Below, piece by piece: positions 25,943 through 34,713 of a stretch of DNA of 64,000 bases. A model generated the notes under the pieces. That model was not told the origin of the DNA. It saw nothing but the letters and a program-made list of their open reading frames with translations, and did not search any database. Position 1 is the first letter of the stretch, and every line of letters starts with the position of its first letter. The translations under genes were made by a program, and so were the position numbers. The stretch lies in NCBI GenBank assembly GCA_028282785.1, contig JANQHE010000009.1:46690-110689 (forward strand), given 5' to 3'. Source of the DNA: Bacteroidales bacterium (GTDB lineage: Bacteria; Bacteroidota; Bacteroidia; Bacteroidales; UBA12077).

Positions 25943-28900
25943 ATGGAAGATAAAGATCAATATATTGTTGTTGATAAAGCCAACGAACACAATCTAAAAA
26001 ATGTCAGTTTAAAGATACCTCATCATCAAATAACTTGTTTTACAGGAGTATCAGGGTCAGGTAAATCATCATTAGTTTATGATATCATTTGCAAAGAAAG
26101 CCAAAGAAGATATTTTGAGTCTTTTTCTTCTTATGCCCGACAATTTCTAGGTAAAATTTCCAGGCCGGAAGTTGAACATATTGAAGGACTCATGCCTGCA
26201 ATTTCCGTAGATCAAAAAACGGTTAGCAGAAACCCAAGATCCACAGTAGGAATCATCAGTGAATTATACGATCATTTACGATTACTTTTTGCGCGATCAG
26301 GACAAATGTCAGATGAGTTTTCAAACTTAAAGTTATCACGAAGCTTATTTTCATTCAACAATCCTGAAGGAGCCTGTCATCATTGTAAAGGATTAGGAGT
26401 TGAAGATCAGATTGATCCGGAACTTTTAATTAAAGATGAAACTAAAACCTTACGCGAAGGAGCTTTAAAAATAACTACTCCGACAGGTTATACTATTTAT
26501 TCGCAGGTAACAATTGATGTGTTAAATCAGGTTTGCCAATCGGAAGGTTTTCATGTTGATATACCATGGAAAGATTTAACGCAAGATCAGAAAAATATCA
26601 TATTAAATGGTAGTAATAAGATTAAAATACCTTATGGTAAGCATACGCTTGAATCAAGAATGAAATGGAGCGGAATTACGGCCAAACCTCGTGAAGAAGG
26701 TTACTATAAGGGAATACTACCCGTAATGGAAAATATTCTTAGAGTCGATCGTAATCCGAATATTCTTCGCTTTGCAAAAACTGTTAAATGTAGTCATTGC
26801 AATGGTAGAAGATTGAATAGTAAGGCTCTTTCCATAACAATATCCGGAAAAAACATTATTGATTATTCTGAATTATCTATAACTCAACTTAAAAATACTT
26901 TTAAAAAATTAGGCAAGGATCAAGATCTCGTATTTAAACCAATTATTGATAAGATCATTGACAGATGCAGCATTCTGGAGAATCTTGGACTTGGGTATTT
27001 GAGCCTGATGAGGGAATCAACAACACTTTCCGGTGGAGAAGCACAAAGAATCAGGTTAGCAACACAAGTAGGTAATGGGTTAAGGGGAATCCTTTATGTT
27101 TTAGATGAACCTTCCATAGGGCTACACCCGAGAGATAATCAGAGAATGATCAATATCATGCAAGAATTAAGAAATCAAGGAAATACCGTATTAGTTGTTG
27201 AGCATGATCAGGAAACCATGTTAAACTCAGATAAAATAGTTGATATCGGGCCTTTAGCCGGAAAAAACGGAGGGAAAATTTTATTTAATGACAATGTTTC
27301 TGAAATACCTGATCTTAATTGTAGCGAGAGTGAAACTCTAAAATATTTATCAAAAGATTATACTTCAACAGCATCTAAACAGGAATTAAAGGATAAATGG
27401 CTTTATATCAATGGAGCTAAATTACATAACCTGAAAAACATAAACCCAAAATTTCGTTTGCATGCATTAAATGTTGTAACCGGAGTGTCCGGTGCAGGAA
27501 AATCAACCTTAGTATTTGATGTTCTTGGTAAGTATATTGGAAATATAACAAAACAATTAAATGTTGATGAGATCATTACAGACTCAAAAATTCATAAAAT
27601 AATTGAAATTGATCAAACCCCAATTGGCAGAACGTCAAGAAGTAATGCAGCCACATATACGAAGTTATTCGACCAAATACGAAAACTATTTACTAACCTA
27701 CCTGAAGCCAAAGAAAAAAAATGGAATCAAAGTCATTTTTCTTTCAACACAAAAGGCGGAAGGTGCGAAACTTGTGAAGGAGCCGGATTTAACCAAACCG
27801 GAATGCATTTTTTAGCTAATGTTGAAACGGTTTGTGAAGTTTGTGAAGGAAAAAGGTATGATCAAGAAACCTTGAATGTAAAATACAATGGAAAGAATAT
27901 TTCTGAGGTATTAGAAATGGAAATTTCAGATGCTTGCGACTTTTTTAATGATGAACCTAGAATTTTTCATTTTCTGGAAATTATGAAAAACCTGGGTTTA
28001 GGATATCTATCCTTAGGTCAATCAGCAACAACCCTTTCGGGTGGAGAAGCTCAACGCTTAAAACTAGCTGCAGAGCTTGTAAAACCAACAAAAAATCACA
28101 CCTTATATCTTTTTGACGAACCAACTACCGGACTGCATTCTTATGATGTTACGATTCTTTTAGAAGCCTTACGAAATCTTACAAAAAAAGGTCATACGGT
28201 AATTGTAATCGAACATGATTTTGGAATTATCAGAAATGCCGATCATATTATTGATTTAGGCCCGGAAGGAGGAGATCAAGGTGGAAAGATTGTCTTCTCA
28301 GGAAATTACAATGACCTCCTTAATTGCTCTGCTTCATATACAGCAAGTGCTTTAAGAAAACAACACAACTATACATCGAATAAAACAATAACAGATTTAA
28401 ATAAAGTAATAAATGCTCCGATTATTTTGAAAGGAGTTAACAGACATAACTTAAAAAATCTTGATATTGAAATTCCCAGAAATAAATTAACGGTTTTAAC
28501 CGGAGTAAGCGGAAGTGGTAAATCCTCGTTAGCATTTGATACGTTGTTTGCAGAAGGACAATATAGGTTTACAGAAAGTTTCTCAACCTACGCGCGAAGT
28601 TTAATCCAGCAAAAATCACGTCCCGATTTAGCTGAAAGCAATGGATTAACCCCAACAATTGCCATTGACAATAAATCCGTTTCAAAAAATCCCAGAGCGA
28701 CTGTTGGAACCATTTCAGGATTATATGATTTGTTCAGGCTTTTATTTTCAAGAATTTCAAAAGATAAAAACGGACAAACCTGTAATGTATTATCCAATCA
28801 TTTTTCTTTTAATCATCAGGCCGGTGCTTGTCCAATATGTAACGGGCTTGGATATCAACTCACCTGTGATCCCGAAAAGCTAATTACAAATCCGGAATTA

Positions 28901-30763
28901 TCAGTTATTGACGGTGCCATGAAAGGTACCGGCCCGGGTAAATTTTATGGCGATATATCTGGACAATACATAGCAACTCTTCGAGAGGTTGGTCATAAAT
29001 TAAATATTGATTTTTCTGTTGCCTGGAACGATTTAGATGAGAAAGCTAAAGAAATAGTACTATTGGGTACAGGTGCTAAAGAATATGAGGTTGAATGGAA
29101 ATTTAAAAGAAAAAACAGAGAAGGATCTCATCAATTTAAAGGTACATGGCCGGGATTAATACATTACATTGATGATGAATACATCAGAAAACATGATAAA
29201 CAGGGTGGAGATAAAATCACAGCTTTAATGAAGCAAGTTAAATGTGAACACTGCAATGGTACAAGGTTAAATAATGACGCATTACAATACAAAATTGCTG
29301 ATAAAAGCATTGCAGAACTATCTGACCTGGAAACAATAAAGACCATTGATTATTTTAAAACACTAAAGGCTAAACTTTCTAAAAAAGAATTACAAATAGC
29401 TGATCAAATTATTCTTACCTGTTTATATAAATTAAATGCTCTTAATAAAATTGGTTTAGGCTATTTAAGCATTAACAGGCCAACTTTAACTCTCTCCGGT
29501 GGAGAAGGAAGACGTTTAAGATTAGTCTCTCAGCTTGGAGGAGAGTTGACTGGAATAACATACGTTTTAGATGAACCAACCGTTGGATTACATTCAGGTG
29601 ACACCAAAAATCTTATCGAATTAATTAAACAACTTTCAGAGAAAAATACGGTTGTGGTAGTTGAACACGATGAAGAAGTAATTAAATCAGCCGATCATAT
29701 TATTGAATTAGGCCCGGGTGCCGGTAATGAAGGAGGTAATATTGTAGCCAAAGGCAATATTAAAGAACTTATCCAAAACAATAATTCACTAACATCAAGG
29801 TATTTACAAGAAAATTATAAATTAGATATAACTAAATCAGTAATAGATCTAAAATTTGGAATAGAATTAAAATCAGCTTTTGCGAATAATTTAAAGAACA
29901 TTAGTGTAAATCTACCTATTAATGGAATTACTGTTTTCTCAGGAGTTTCCGGCAGCGGAAAAACCAGTTTAATGTTTGATGTAATTGCAGAATCAGCAAG
30001 GCTGAAAAGATCTATAAATTGTAAAAATATTAACGGATTAGAACAGTTCAGTTCGATCATTAAAATGGACCAAACTCCTATAGGTAAAAATCCGCTAAGT
30101 ACACCATTAACCTTCCTGGATTTATATGATACCATTCGTGATTTATTTGCAAACACTGAGATCGCTTCAAAAAATAAATATAAGAAATCGGTTTTCTCAT
30201 ATAATGTTAAAGGAGGCAGATGTGAGACTTGTAAGGGCCAGGGGCAAATAAAAATATCAATGGATTTTTTATCTGATGTTTGGATAGCATGTAACGATTG
30301 TGATGGAACCCGTTTTAAAAACGAGATTCTGGAAATTAAATGGAATGATTATTCTATTTATGAAATGCTTGAACTGAAAATAAATCAAGCTTTACATGTT
30401 TTTGAATCTGTAGAAAAATTAAAATCAGCATTTAAACTACTATGTGACTTGGGATTGGGACATCTGAAACTAGGGCAGGCTGCAAATACATTATCCGGTG
30501 GAGAAGCCCAAAGAATAAAACTTGCTAAGGAATTGCTTAAACAGCCGAAAGAAAAATGTCTTTATTTATTGGATGAACCAACAACCGGTTTACACTTTTA
30601 TGATATTGAAAAGCTTCTGAAGATAATATTTCACTTGCGCGATCAAGGTCATGCATTGTATATAATAGAGCATCATCCATGGCTAATCGAAGTTGCTGAT
30701 TATATGATTGAACTTGGCCCGGAAGGAGGTGATAAAGGTGGATATTTGATGAACTCTCAATAG
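25943..30763 (+). CDS. Double-length UvrA-like ATPase (two class-III-like UvrA copies fused)
   Basis: The start is the ATG at 25943 (MEDKDQYIVVDK); a TTG farther upstream would add 19 unlike residues. The 1606-residue chain has four Walker A motifs (near residues 35, 515, 854 and 1334: GVSGSGKSS, GVSGAGKST, GVSGSGKSS, GVSGSGKTS) and four LSGGE signatures (near 363, 699, 1184, 1517). Each half has the UvrA zinc motifs (CHHCKGLG, CSHCNGRR, CETCEGAG; CPICNGLG, CEHCNGTR, CETCKGQG). Between the first cassette and FSFNNPEGAC each half lacks the UvrB-binding domain of canonical UvrA. It is therefore two class-III-like UvrAs in one polypeptide. A role in nucleotide excision repair with UvrB is doubtful. 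Drug- or DNA-lesion-linked protection is possible but unproven. Confidence 0.85.
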   Translation: MEDKDQYIVVDKANEHNLKNVSLKIPHHQITCFTGVSGSGKSSLVYDIICKESQRRYFESFSSYARQFLGKISRPEVEHIEGLMPAISVDQKTVSRNPRSTVGIISELYDHLRLLFARSGQMSDEFSNLKLSRSLFSFNNPEGACHHCKGLGVEDQIDPELLIKDETKTLREGALKITTPTGYTIYSQVTIDVLNQVCQSEGFHVDIPWKDLTQDQKNIILNGSNKIKIPYGKHTLESRMKWSGITAKPREEGYYKGILPVMENILRVDRNPNILRFAKTVKCSHCNGRRLNSKALSITISGKNIIDYSELSITQLKNTFKKLGKDQDLVFKPIIDKIIDRCSILENLGLGYLSLMRESTTLSGGEAQRIRLATQVGNGLRGILYVLDEPSIGLHPRDNQRMINIMQELRNQGNTVLVVEHDQETMLNSDKIVDIGPLAGKNGGKILFNDNVSEIPDLNCSESETLKYLSKDYTSTASKQELKDKWLYINGAKLHNLKNINPKFRLHALNVVTGVSGAGKSTLVFDVLGKYIGNITKQLNVDEIITDSKIHKIIEIDQTPIGRTSRSNAATYTKLFDQIRKLFTNLPEAKEKKWNQSHFSFNTKGGRCETCEGAGFNQTGMHFLANVETVCEVCEGKRYDQETLNVKYNGKNISEVLEMEISDACDFFNDEPRIFHFLEIMKNLGLGYLSLGQSATTLSGGEAQRLKLAAELVKPTKNHTLYLFDEPTTGLHSYDVTILLEALRNLTKKGHTVIVIEHDFGIIRNADHIIDLGPEGGDQGGKIVFSGNYNDLLNCSASYTASALRKQHNYTSNKTITDLNKVINAPIILKGVNRHNLKNLDIEIPRNKLTVLTGVSGSGKSSLAFDTLFAEGQYRFTESFSTYARSLIQQKSRPDLAESNGLTPTIAIDNKSVSKNPRATVGTISGLYDLFRLLFSRISKDKNGQTCNVLSNHFSFNHQAGACPICNGLGYQLTCDPEKLITNPELSVIDGAMKGTGPGKFYGDISGQYIATLREVGHKLNIDFSVAWNDLDEKAKEIVLLGTGAKEYEVEWKFKRKNREGSHQFKGTWPGLIHYIDDEYIRKHDKQGGDKITALMKQVKCEHCNGTRLNNDALQYKIADKSIAELSDLETIKTIDYFKTLKAKLSKKELQIADQIILTCLYKLNALNKIGLGYLSINRPTLTLSGGEGRRLRLVSQLGGELTGITYVLDEPTVGLHSGDTKNLIELIKQLSEKNTVVVVEHDEEVIKSADHIIELGPGAGNEGGNIVAKGNIKELIQNNNSLTSRYLQENYKLDITKSVIDLKFGIELKSAFANNLKNISVNLPINGITVFSGVSGSGKTSLMFDVIAESARLKRSINCKNINGLEQFSSIIKMDQTPIGKNPLSTPLTFLDLYDTIRDLFANTEIASKNKYKKSVFSYNVKGGRCETCKGQGQIKISMDFLSDVWIACNDCDGTRFKNEILEIKWNDYSIYEMLELKINQALHVFESVEKLKSAFKLLCDLGLGHLKLGQAANTLSGGEAQRIKLAKELLKQPKEKCLYLLDEPTTGLHFYDIEKLLKIIFHLRDQGHALYIIEHHPWLIEVADYMIELGPEGGDKGGYLMNSQ

Positions 30764-31075
30764 TTATTTTCTAGTATAAAACACTTTGCCAACTTGCTTG
30801 ATATGGTTAATTAAATCAGGATTATCAATGTGCTTAAAGAGGGAAAGATCAAAAGTGTAAGGTAACAAAAGGTCATCTAATTCCCAATCAATTTTGTTTA
30901 AAACAGCTAGATTTAGTTCATCTCCCTTTAGTGTCAGGTCAATATCTGAGCCATTTTTATAATTACCCATTGCCCTGGAACCATATAAAATCACCTCCTG
31001 AACCTGAGGGTAATTAAAAAAGACTCCCTTTATTTGATTTACAACACTTATTTTTAAACCAAAAATAGTTTCCAT
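30764..31075 (-). CDS. MntA-type nucleotidyltransferase (antitoxin)
   Basis: A 103-residue minimal nucleotidyltransferase. The catalytic pattern GS-x10-DxD is complete: Gly32-Ser33 in 'YGSRAMGNYKNGSDIDL' with Asp44 and Asp46. In the HepT/MntA system this enzyme adds AMP to a tyrosine of the HEPN toxin and so inactivates it. It starts directly after the HEPN gene and ends against the stop codon of the UvrA-like gene (convergent, no spacer). It could alternatively belong to the older HI0073 housekeeping-like group, which is similar. Confidence 0.88.
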   Translation of the reverse strand: METIFGLKISVVNQIKGVFFNYPQVQEVILYGSRAMGNYKNGSDIDLTLKGDELNLAVLNKIDWELDDLLLPYTFDLSLFKHIDNPDLINHIKQVGKVFYTRK

Positions 31076-31477
31076 TTATAAAAGTGAATTCATTTTACTT
31101 TCAAAAGCAAGAAAAAGCGCATAATATACTTGAAAAACAGCATCTACTACTTCTTGAGCAGTATCTTCATTATAGGTGTGTGTCGTAAGATTTCTCTTTT
31201 TTAACATATCCATCCATCCTTCTCCATCTGTAATTATCTCTACTTTAAAAGCTTCCCTGATTGTATCCCTTGAGCCTATCAATCCTGTACTACCCTGATA
31301 TTCCATAAAGTCCTTCATAACATTCCAGGCTAATTCATAGGTAAATTCGAAAGCTTTAATTAAGCCTTGCATTTCTAACTCAGACAATTCTCCTTTATCT
31401 ATAAACTTCTTAAGTTGTGCTAATGCTTTTTTATAATTGCTAAACCTTTGTTTCCAACGAATATCTTCTTCCAACAT
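31076..31477 (-). CDS. HepT-type HEPN protein (nucleotidyltransferase partner)
   Basis: A 133-residue protein of the HI0074/HEPN family annotated as 'nucleotidyltransferase substrate binding'. It carries R95-NLTT-H100-T-Y102, a full match to the RX4HXY motif of HepT RNase toxins, in which the Tyr is the AMPylation target. Its stop codon abuts the start of the nucleotidyltransferase gene, giving the standard toxin-first order. Toxin activity here is inferred from motif and context. Confidence 0.88.
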   Translation of the reverse strand: MLEEDIRWKQRFSNYKKALAQLKKFIDKGELSELEMQGLIKAFEFTYELAWNVMKDFMEYQGSTGLIGSRDTIREAFKVEIITDGEGWMDMLKKRNLTTHTYNEDTAQEVVDAVFQVYYALFLAFESKMNSLL

Positions 31478-31536
31478 AATTTAATTTGTTGATTTGATTT
31501 CTAAAAGTACAAAATAATTGGATTTTTAAAAAGGGA

Positions 31537-31911
31537 CTAAATTTGTCCTTTTTCTTTGAAATATGTTCTGATCAAAACTTTTTTTAATTCCCGCTCCAGA
31601 ATCTTATGAGTAATGATTTCGGGAACAGTTTCAAATTGTAAATTCGGATCATTTTTTGACAATTCTTTTTCACTGAGATCAATTTGATAAAGCAGAGACA
31701 TTAACCTCTCTGAATCTGTACTTAATAACTCTTCGATGTAAACTTTAAGTTGATCAAATAATTCTTCGTAAGCAAAATTAACATCCCCTGAAAAATTCAC
31801 TTCCATTCCAAACATAGCAAAGTCCTTTCTAACCTGCTCTGCGGTTAACAAAACGAATTTTTCCTCTTTTTTAGATCGTTCTATTTCACTCTTACTAACG
31901 AGCTGACTCAT
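31537..31911 (-). CDS. Conserved hypothetical protein beside DUF4837 gene
   Basis: A 124-residue soluble, mostly helical protein with many charged residues (for example 'SEIERSKKEEKFVLLTAEQV' and 'LYQIDLSEKELSKNDPNLQF'). I do not recognise a domain. Its start lies 17 bp inside the end of the DUF4837 lipoprotein gene, so the two are translationally coupled, which suggests a related role. Confidence 0.65.
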   Translation of the reverse strand: MSQLVSKSEIERSKKEEKFVLLTAEQVRKDFAMFGMEVNFSGDVNFAYEELFDQLKVYIEELLSTDSERLMSLLYQIDLSEKELSKNDPNLQFETVPEIITHKILERELKKVLIRTYFKEKGQI

Positions 31912-32893
31912 TTGGTATCATTACCGAGTTTAAAATAGCCTCAAGTTGGCGCAAATAATCACGTTTATCGAATCGTGGAGCATAAACAAAGCCATCAATA
32001 TTGATTACTTTGTTTTGGTTTTCATCAACAAATGAAAAACTGATAAAAGGGCCTCCCATAAAATCATTTTCTACACGCCATAGGTTTCTTAACTCAATAA
32101 CTTTTATGTCATTAACCGATATTTCCCGTCTATAAGGAATTGTTTCCGATTCAACGACCATATAAGATCCCGTTGTTGGTCCGGGAACAAATTTTTTAGT
32201 AAACTGATTTCTTTTTGCAAAAAGATAATTTGTTGTAAGATCTACTTCCGGTTTATCATAAGCATATACCAAAATCCCCTGAACAACATCACCTCTTCCC
32301 CTGCTTTCTATCCAAACAAAATCAGTGGTATCGACATCTACCGTATAACCTTTAGGTATGGTTAAACGAACACCAAACTTCTTTTCCAATTGATTACCAA
32401 TTACCTTTTCTTCATATTTTTTGTAGTTCTCACTGTATCGTTCCATTTCCTTTTTCATGATCCGATCAACCAAAATATCACCCTTCTCTGCTACAATTGC
32501 TGCCAAACTACTGTCATCAGGGGCAATAACGCTAACAATTAATTGAGGATCGGACCAGCGATCTTCCTGTATTACCATTTTAGGTTCAGGAATATCTTTA
32601 TCTACTTTAGCAAAAACCAAATTACGATGTGTTTTAAATATATTTGAGAAAGCATCATAAGGTATATGAACCAGGTCAAACATTGGTTCCGGTTGTGGCA
32701 ATGCAGGATAAGCTTTATTAAATTTATTCTTAAACTCCCGGCCCACATTAGAGTTCCAGTGGCCAGGATCAATAATCAAAACTACCTCGCCAGACTTACC
32801 TGTAACATTTGGGAGTAATCTTTTCTGGTCCTTATCTTTACAAGACGCTAAAACAACTAGTACTACTAAAATTAAAGGAATAAATTTTCTCAT
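31895..32893 (-). CDS. DUF4837 family lipoprotein
   Basis: A 332-residue protein with a clear lipobox (LVVLASC, residues about 12-18, then Lys-Asp-Lys) and the DUF4837 opening 'GKSGEVVLIIDPGHWNSNVG'. The family is confined mainly to Bacteroidota and its function is unknown. The Lys after Cys+1 does not tell its final membrane. It is 12 nt downstream of the lytic transglycosylase gene, so a cell-wall role is possible from context. Confidence 0.85.
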   Translation of the reverse strand: MRKFIPLILVVLVVLASCKDKDQKRLLPNVTGKSGEVVLIIDPGHWNSNVGREFKNKFNKAYPALPQPEPMFDLVHIPYDAFSNIFKTHRNLVFAKVDKDIPEPKMVIQEDRWSDPQLIVSVIAPDDSSLAAIVAEKGDILVDRIMKKEMERYSENYKKYEEKVIGNQLEKKFGVRLTIPKGYTVDVDTTDFVWIESRGRGDVVQGILVYAYDKPEVDLTTNYLFAKRNQFTKKFVPGPTTGSYMVVESETIPYRREISVNDIKVIELRNLWRVENDFMGGPFISFSFVDENQNKVINIDGFVYAPRFDKRDYLRQLEAILNSVMIPNESAR

Positions 32894-32905
32894 TATAAAA
32901 TAGAT

Positions 32906-34297
32906 TTATTTATTAAGATAAATTTTAAGCTTTTTGCCCGGTTTTAGATCGTTCTCATCAACAATATTATTTTCTTCCTTTAATTCCGAAATCGATCTGC
33001 AATTAAATTTTTCCGCTATGCTCCAAACCGTATCACCTCTCTGAACAGTATAATAAATATAACGATCAGTTGTATCCCTTTGTTGTTTAGGGCGTGTTCT
33101 TTCCTCTTCGATCTGACGTGCTAATTCCGGGCTTACCCAGACATCCAGTTTTTGACCTACATTAAGGTCATTTGTCGGTAAACTGTTCCATGTTTTTATA
33201 TCGTCAATGGTACAATTATATTTAATAGCTATTTTATGAAAATATTCTCCTTTGGCGACTTCATGAATCACTTTTATTTTACCATTGGTTTCTCCAGCTT
33301 CTTTAACTTGTTCATATTCTTTTTTCGACACCGATTCATCATAAATAGCTTTTTCGTTTCTCAGAAAAGTTCTGATTTTCTTTTCAGGCAGAATAACCGT
33401 TGCGGGTTCCTTCATTTTAGGAATATGGTCCAACTTATATGAAGGATTCAAATACTGAAGAGTTTCCACCGGAATTTTGGTTACTTCTGATATCCTTTTA
33501 AAAGTAGTTGCTTTATTTATTTTAACCGTGTCAACATCTAAATGAATAAACTTCGATTTTATAGGTTTGATATTGTGATCTTCATAGTGATTCATTACGT
33601 AATTAACTGCAATAAAAGCAGGTACGTATCCATTGGTTTGTGCCGGAAGGTAATCATGAATTTCCCAAAAATCTGTTTTTCCTCCTGAACGGGCAATTGC
33701 ATTTCTAACTACTCCAGGTCCGCCATTGTATGCAGCTAATGCCAGTTGCCAATCATTATAAATTCTGTATAAGTACTGTAAATAACTGCATGCCGCTTCA
33801 GTAGATTTATAGGGATCGCATCTTTCATCAACATATGAGTTAACCTCAAGATCAAACATTTTACTTGTATTGATCTTAAACTGCCATAAACCAACAGCAG
33901 CAGATGACGATACTGCGCGTGGATCCAAAGCAGATTCAACAATGGCCAAGTATTTTAATTCTAACGGAAGTTGATACTTATCCAAAACTTCCTCAAAAAT
34001 TGGGAAATACAGCTCAGCCAATCCAATAATTTTTGCCAGATGCTCCCGACGTTCAATCGTATAAACATCAATGTATCTTCGTACTCGTTCATTATACTCC
34101 AGTTCAATCGGAGTCATGTTATTTAATTCTGCAATTTTGTATTCATAAACCAAATCGGGATAAATAGGAATGGAATCTTTTTTTTCCTCATCAACAGGAT
34201 CTTCTTCATTTTGTAAAAATTCAACTTTAGCTCCGGAATCCAATGAAACTATCGAGATCAAAAAAAACGTTATGATAAAAAAATATAATCTACCCAT
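32906..34297 (-). CDS. LysM-containing lytic transglycosylase (MltD-like)
   Basis: A 463-residue enzyme with a signal peptide, an SLT domain at about residues 95-215 with catalytic Glu121 in 'LAIVESALDPRAVSSSAAVG', and the downstream 'AAYNGGPGVV' motif. Two LysM peptidoglycan-binding repeats follow at the C-terminus ('HEVAKGEYFHKIAIKYNC' and 'YTVQRGDTVWSIAEKFNC'). It cleaves glycan strands in the periplasm. It heads the unit with the DUF4837 gene and is cut off from tatA by a terminator hairpin. Confidence 0.92.
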   Translation of the reverse strand: MGRLYFFIITFFLISIVSLDSGAKVEFLQNEEDPVDEEKKDSIPIYPDLVYEYKIAELNNMTPIELEYNERVRRYIDVYTIERREHLAKIIGLAELYFPIFEEVLDKYQLPLELKYLAIVESALDPRAVSSSAAVGLWQFKINTSKMFDLEVNSYVDERCDPYKSTEAACSYLQYLYRIYNDWQLALAAYNGGPGVVRNAIARSGGKTDFWEIHDYLPAQTNGYVPAFIAVNYVMNHYEDHNIKPIKSKFIHLDVDTVKINKATTFKRISEVTKIPVETLQYLNPSYKLDHIPKMKEPATVILPEKKIRTFLRNEKAIYDESVSKKEYEQVKEAGETNGKIKVIHEVAKGEYFHKIAIKYNCTIDDIKTWNSLPTNDLNVGQKLDVWVSPELARQIEEERTRPKQQRDTTDRYIYYTVQRGDTVWSIAEKFNCRSISELKEENNIVDENDLKPGKKLKIYLNK

Positions 34298-34408
34298 AAA
34301 TCAAAAGTAAAATAACGAATGCAGAGGTAAAAATAATATATATATCCTACTTATGCATTAAATAAAATGAAAAAGCAAAATGTATTTATTAACAAGTGTT
34401 TTAACAAA

Positions 34409-34441
34409 TAAAAAACCTACTTTATATGATTATAAAGTAGG
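34409..34441 (-). terminator. Rho-independent terminator after tatA
   Basis: An 11-bp perfect stem, CCTACTTTATA at 34416-34426 and its complement at 34431-34441 with a TGAT loop, followed on the minus strand by a T-rich tail. It lies after tatA and before the transglycosylase gene. Confidence 0.75.
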
Positions 34442-34463
34442 CCAATAATTCAAAAAATATTTA

Positions 34464-34670
34464 TTATTTTTTTTGGGTTTCTTCTTTTTCCTTTTCCTCT
34501 TCGTTCTCATCATTTTCTTTTGTAGCTTTCTTAAATTCTTTCATACCTTGACCAAGTCCTCTCATCAATTCCGGTATTTTCTTGCCACCAAATAAAAATA
34601 ATATCAAAACAATTATAATAACAACCTGCCAAGGACCAATCATTCCAAGAATAATAGTAGGTTTAAACAT
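34464..34670 (-). CDS. tatA: Sec-independent translocase TatA/E family protein
   Basis: A 68-residue protein with one N-terminal membrane segment ('QVVIIIVLILFLFGGKKIPE') followed by an amphipathic helix ('LMRGLGQGMKEFKKATKE') and an acidic/lysine-rich tail, the TatA/E layout. It forms the pore of the twin-arginine translocon; tatC is not in this window. The GGKKIPEL hinge is the family signature. It lies 43 nt after rseP and ends at a strong terminator. Confidence 0.9.
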   Translation of the reverse strand: MFKPTIILGMIGPWQVVIIIVLILFLFGGKKIPELMRGLGQGMKEFKKATKENDENEEEKEKEETQKK

Positions 34671-34713
34671 GACCTTTAATTTTTAGTTATTTATACAAAT
34701 GTAAGATATTTTA

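Noticed and set aside
25943..30763. UvrA-like frame being an assembly fusion of two adjacent copies
   Set aside because: The two halves differ throughout at the protein level and are joined by a specific linker without stop codons, so a simple assembly duplication is unlikely. Read-level confirmation would settle it.
31537..32893. DUF4837 and its neighbour as part of the HEPN/nucleotidyltransferase locus
   Set aside because: They overlap each other and follow the transglycosylase, but a 59-nt gap and envelope-type features separate them from the toxin pair.
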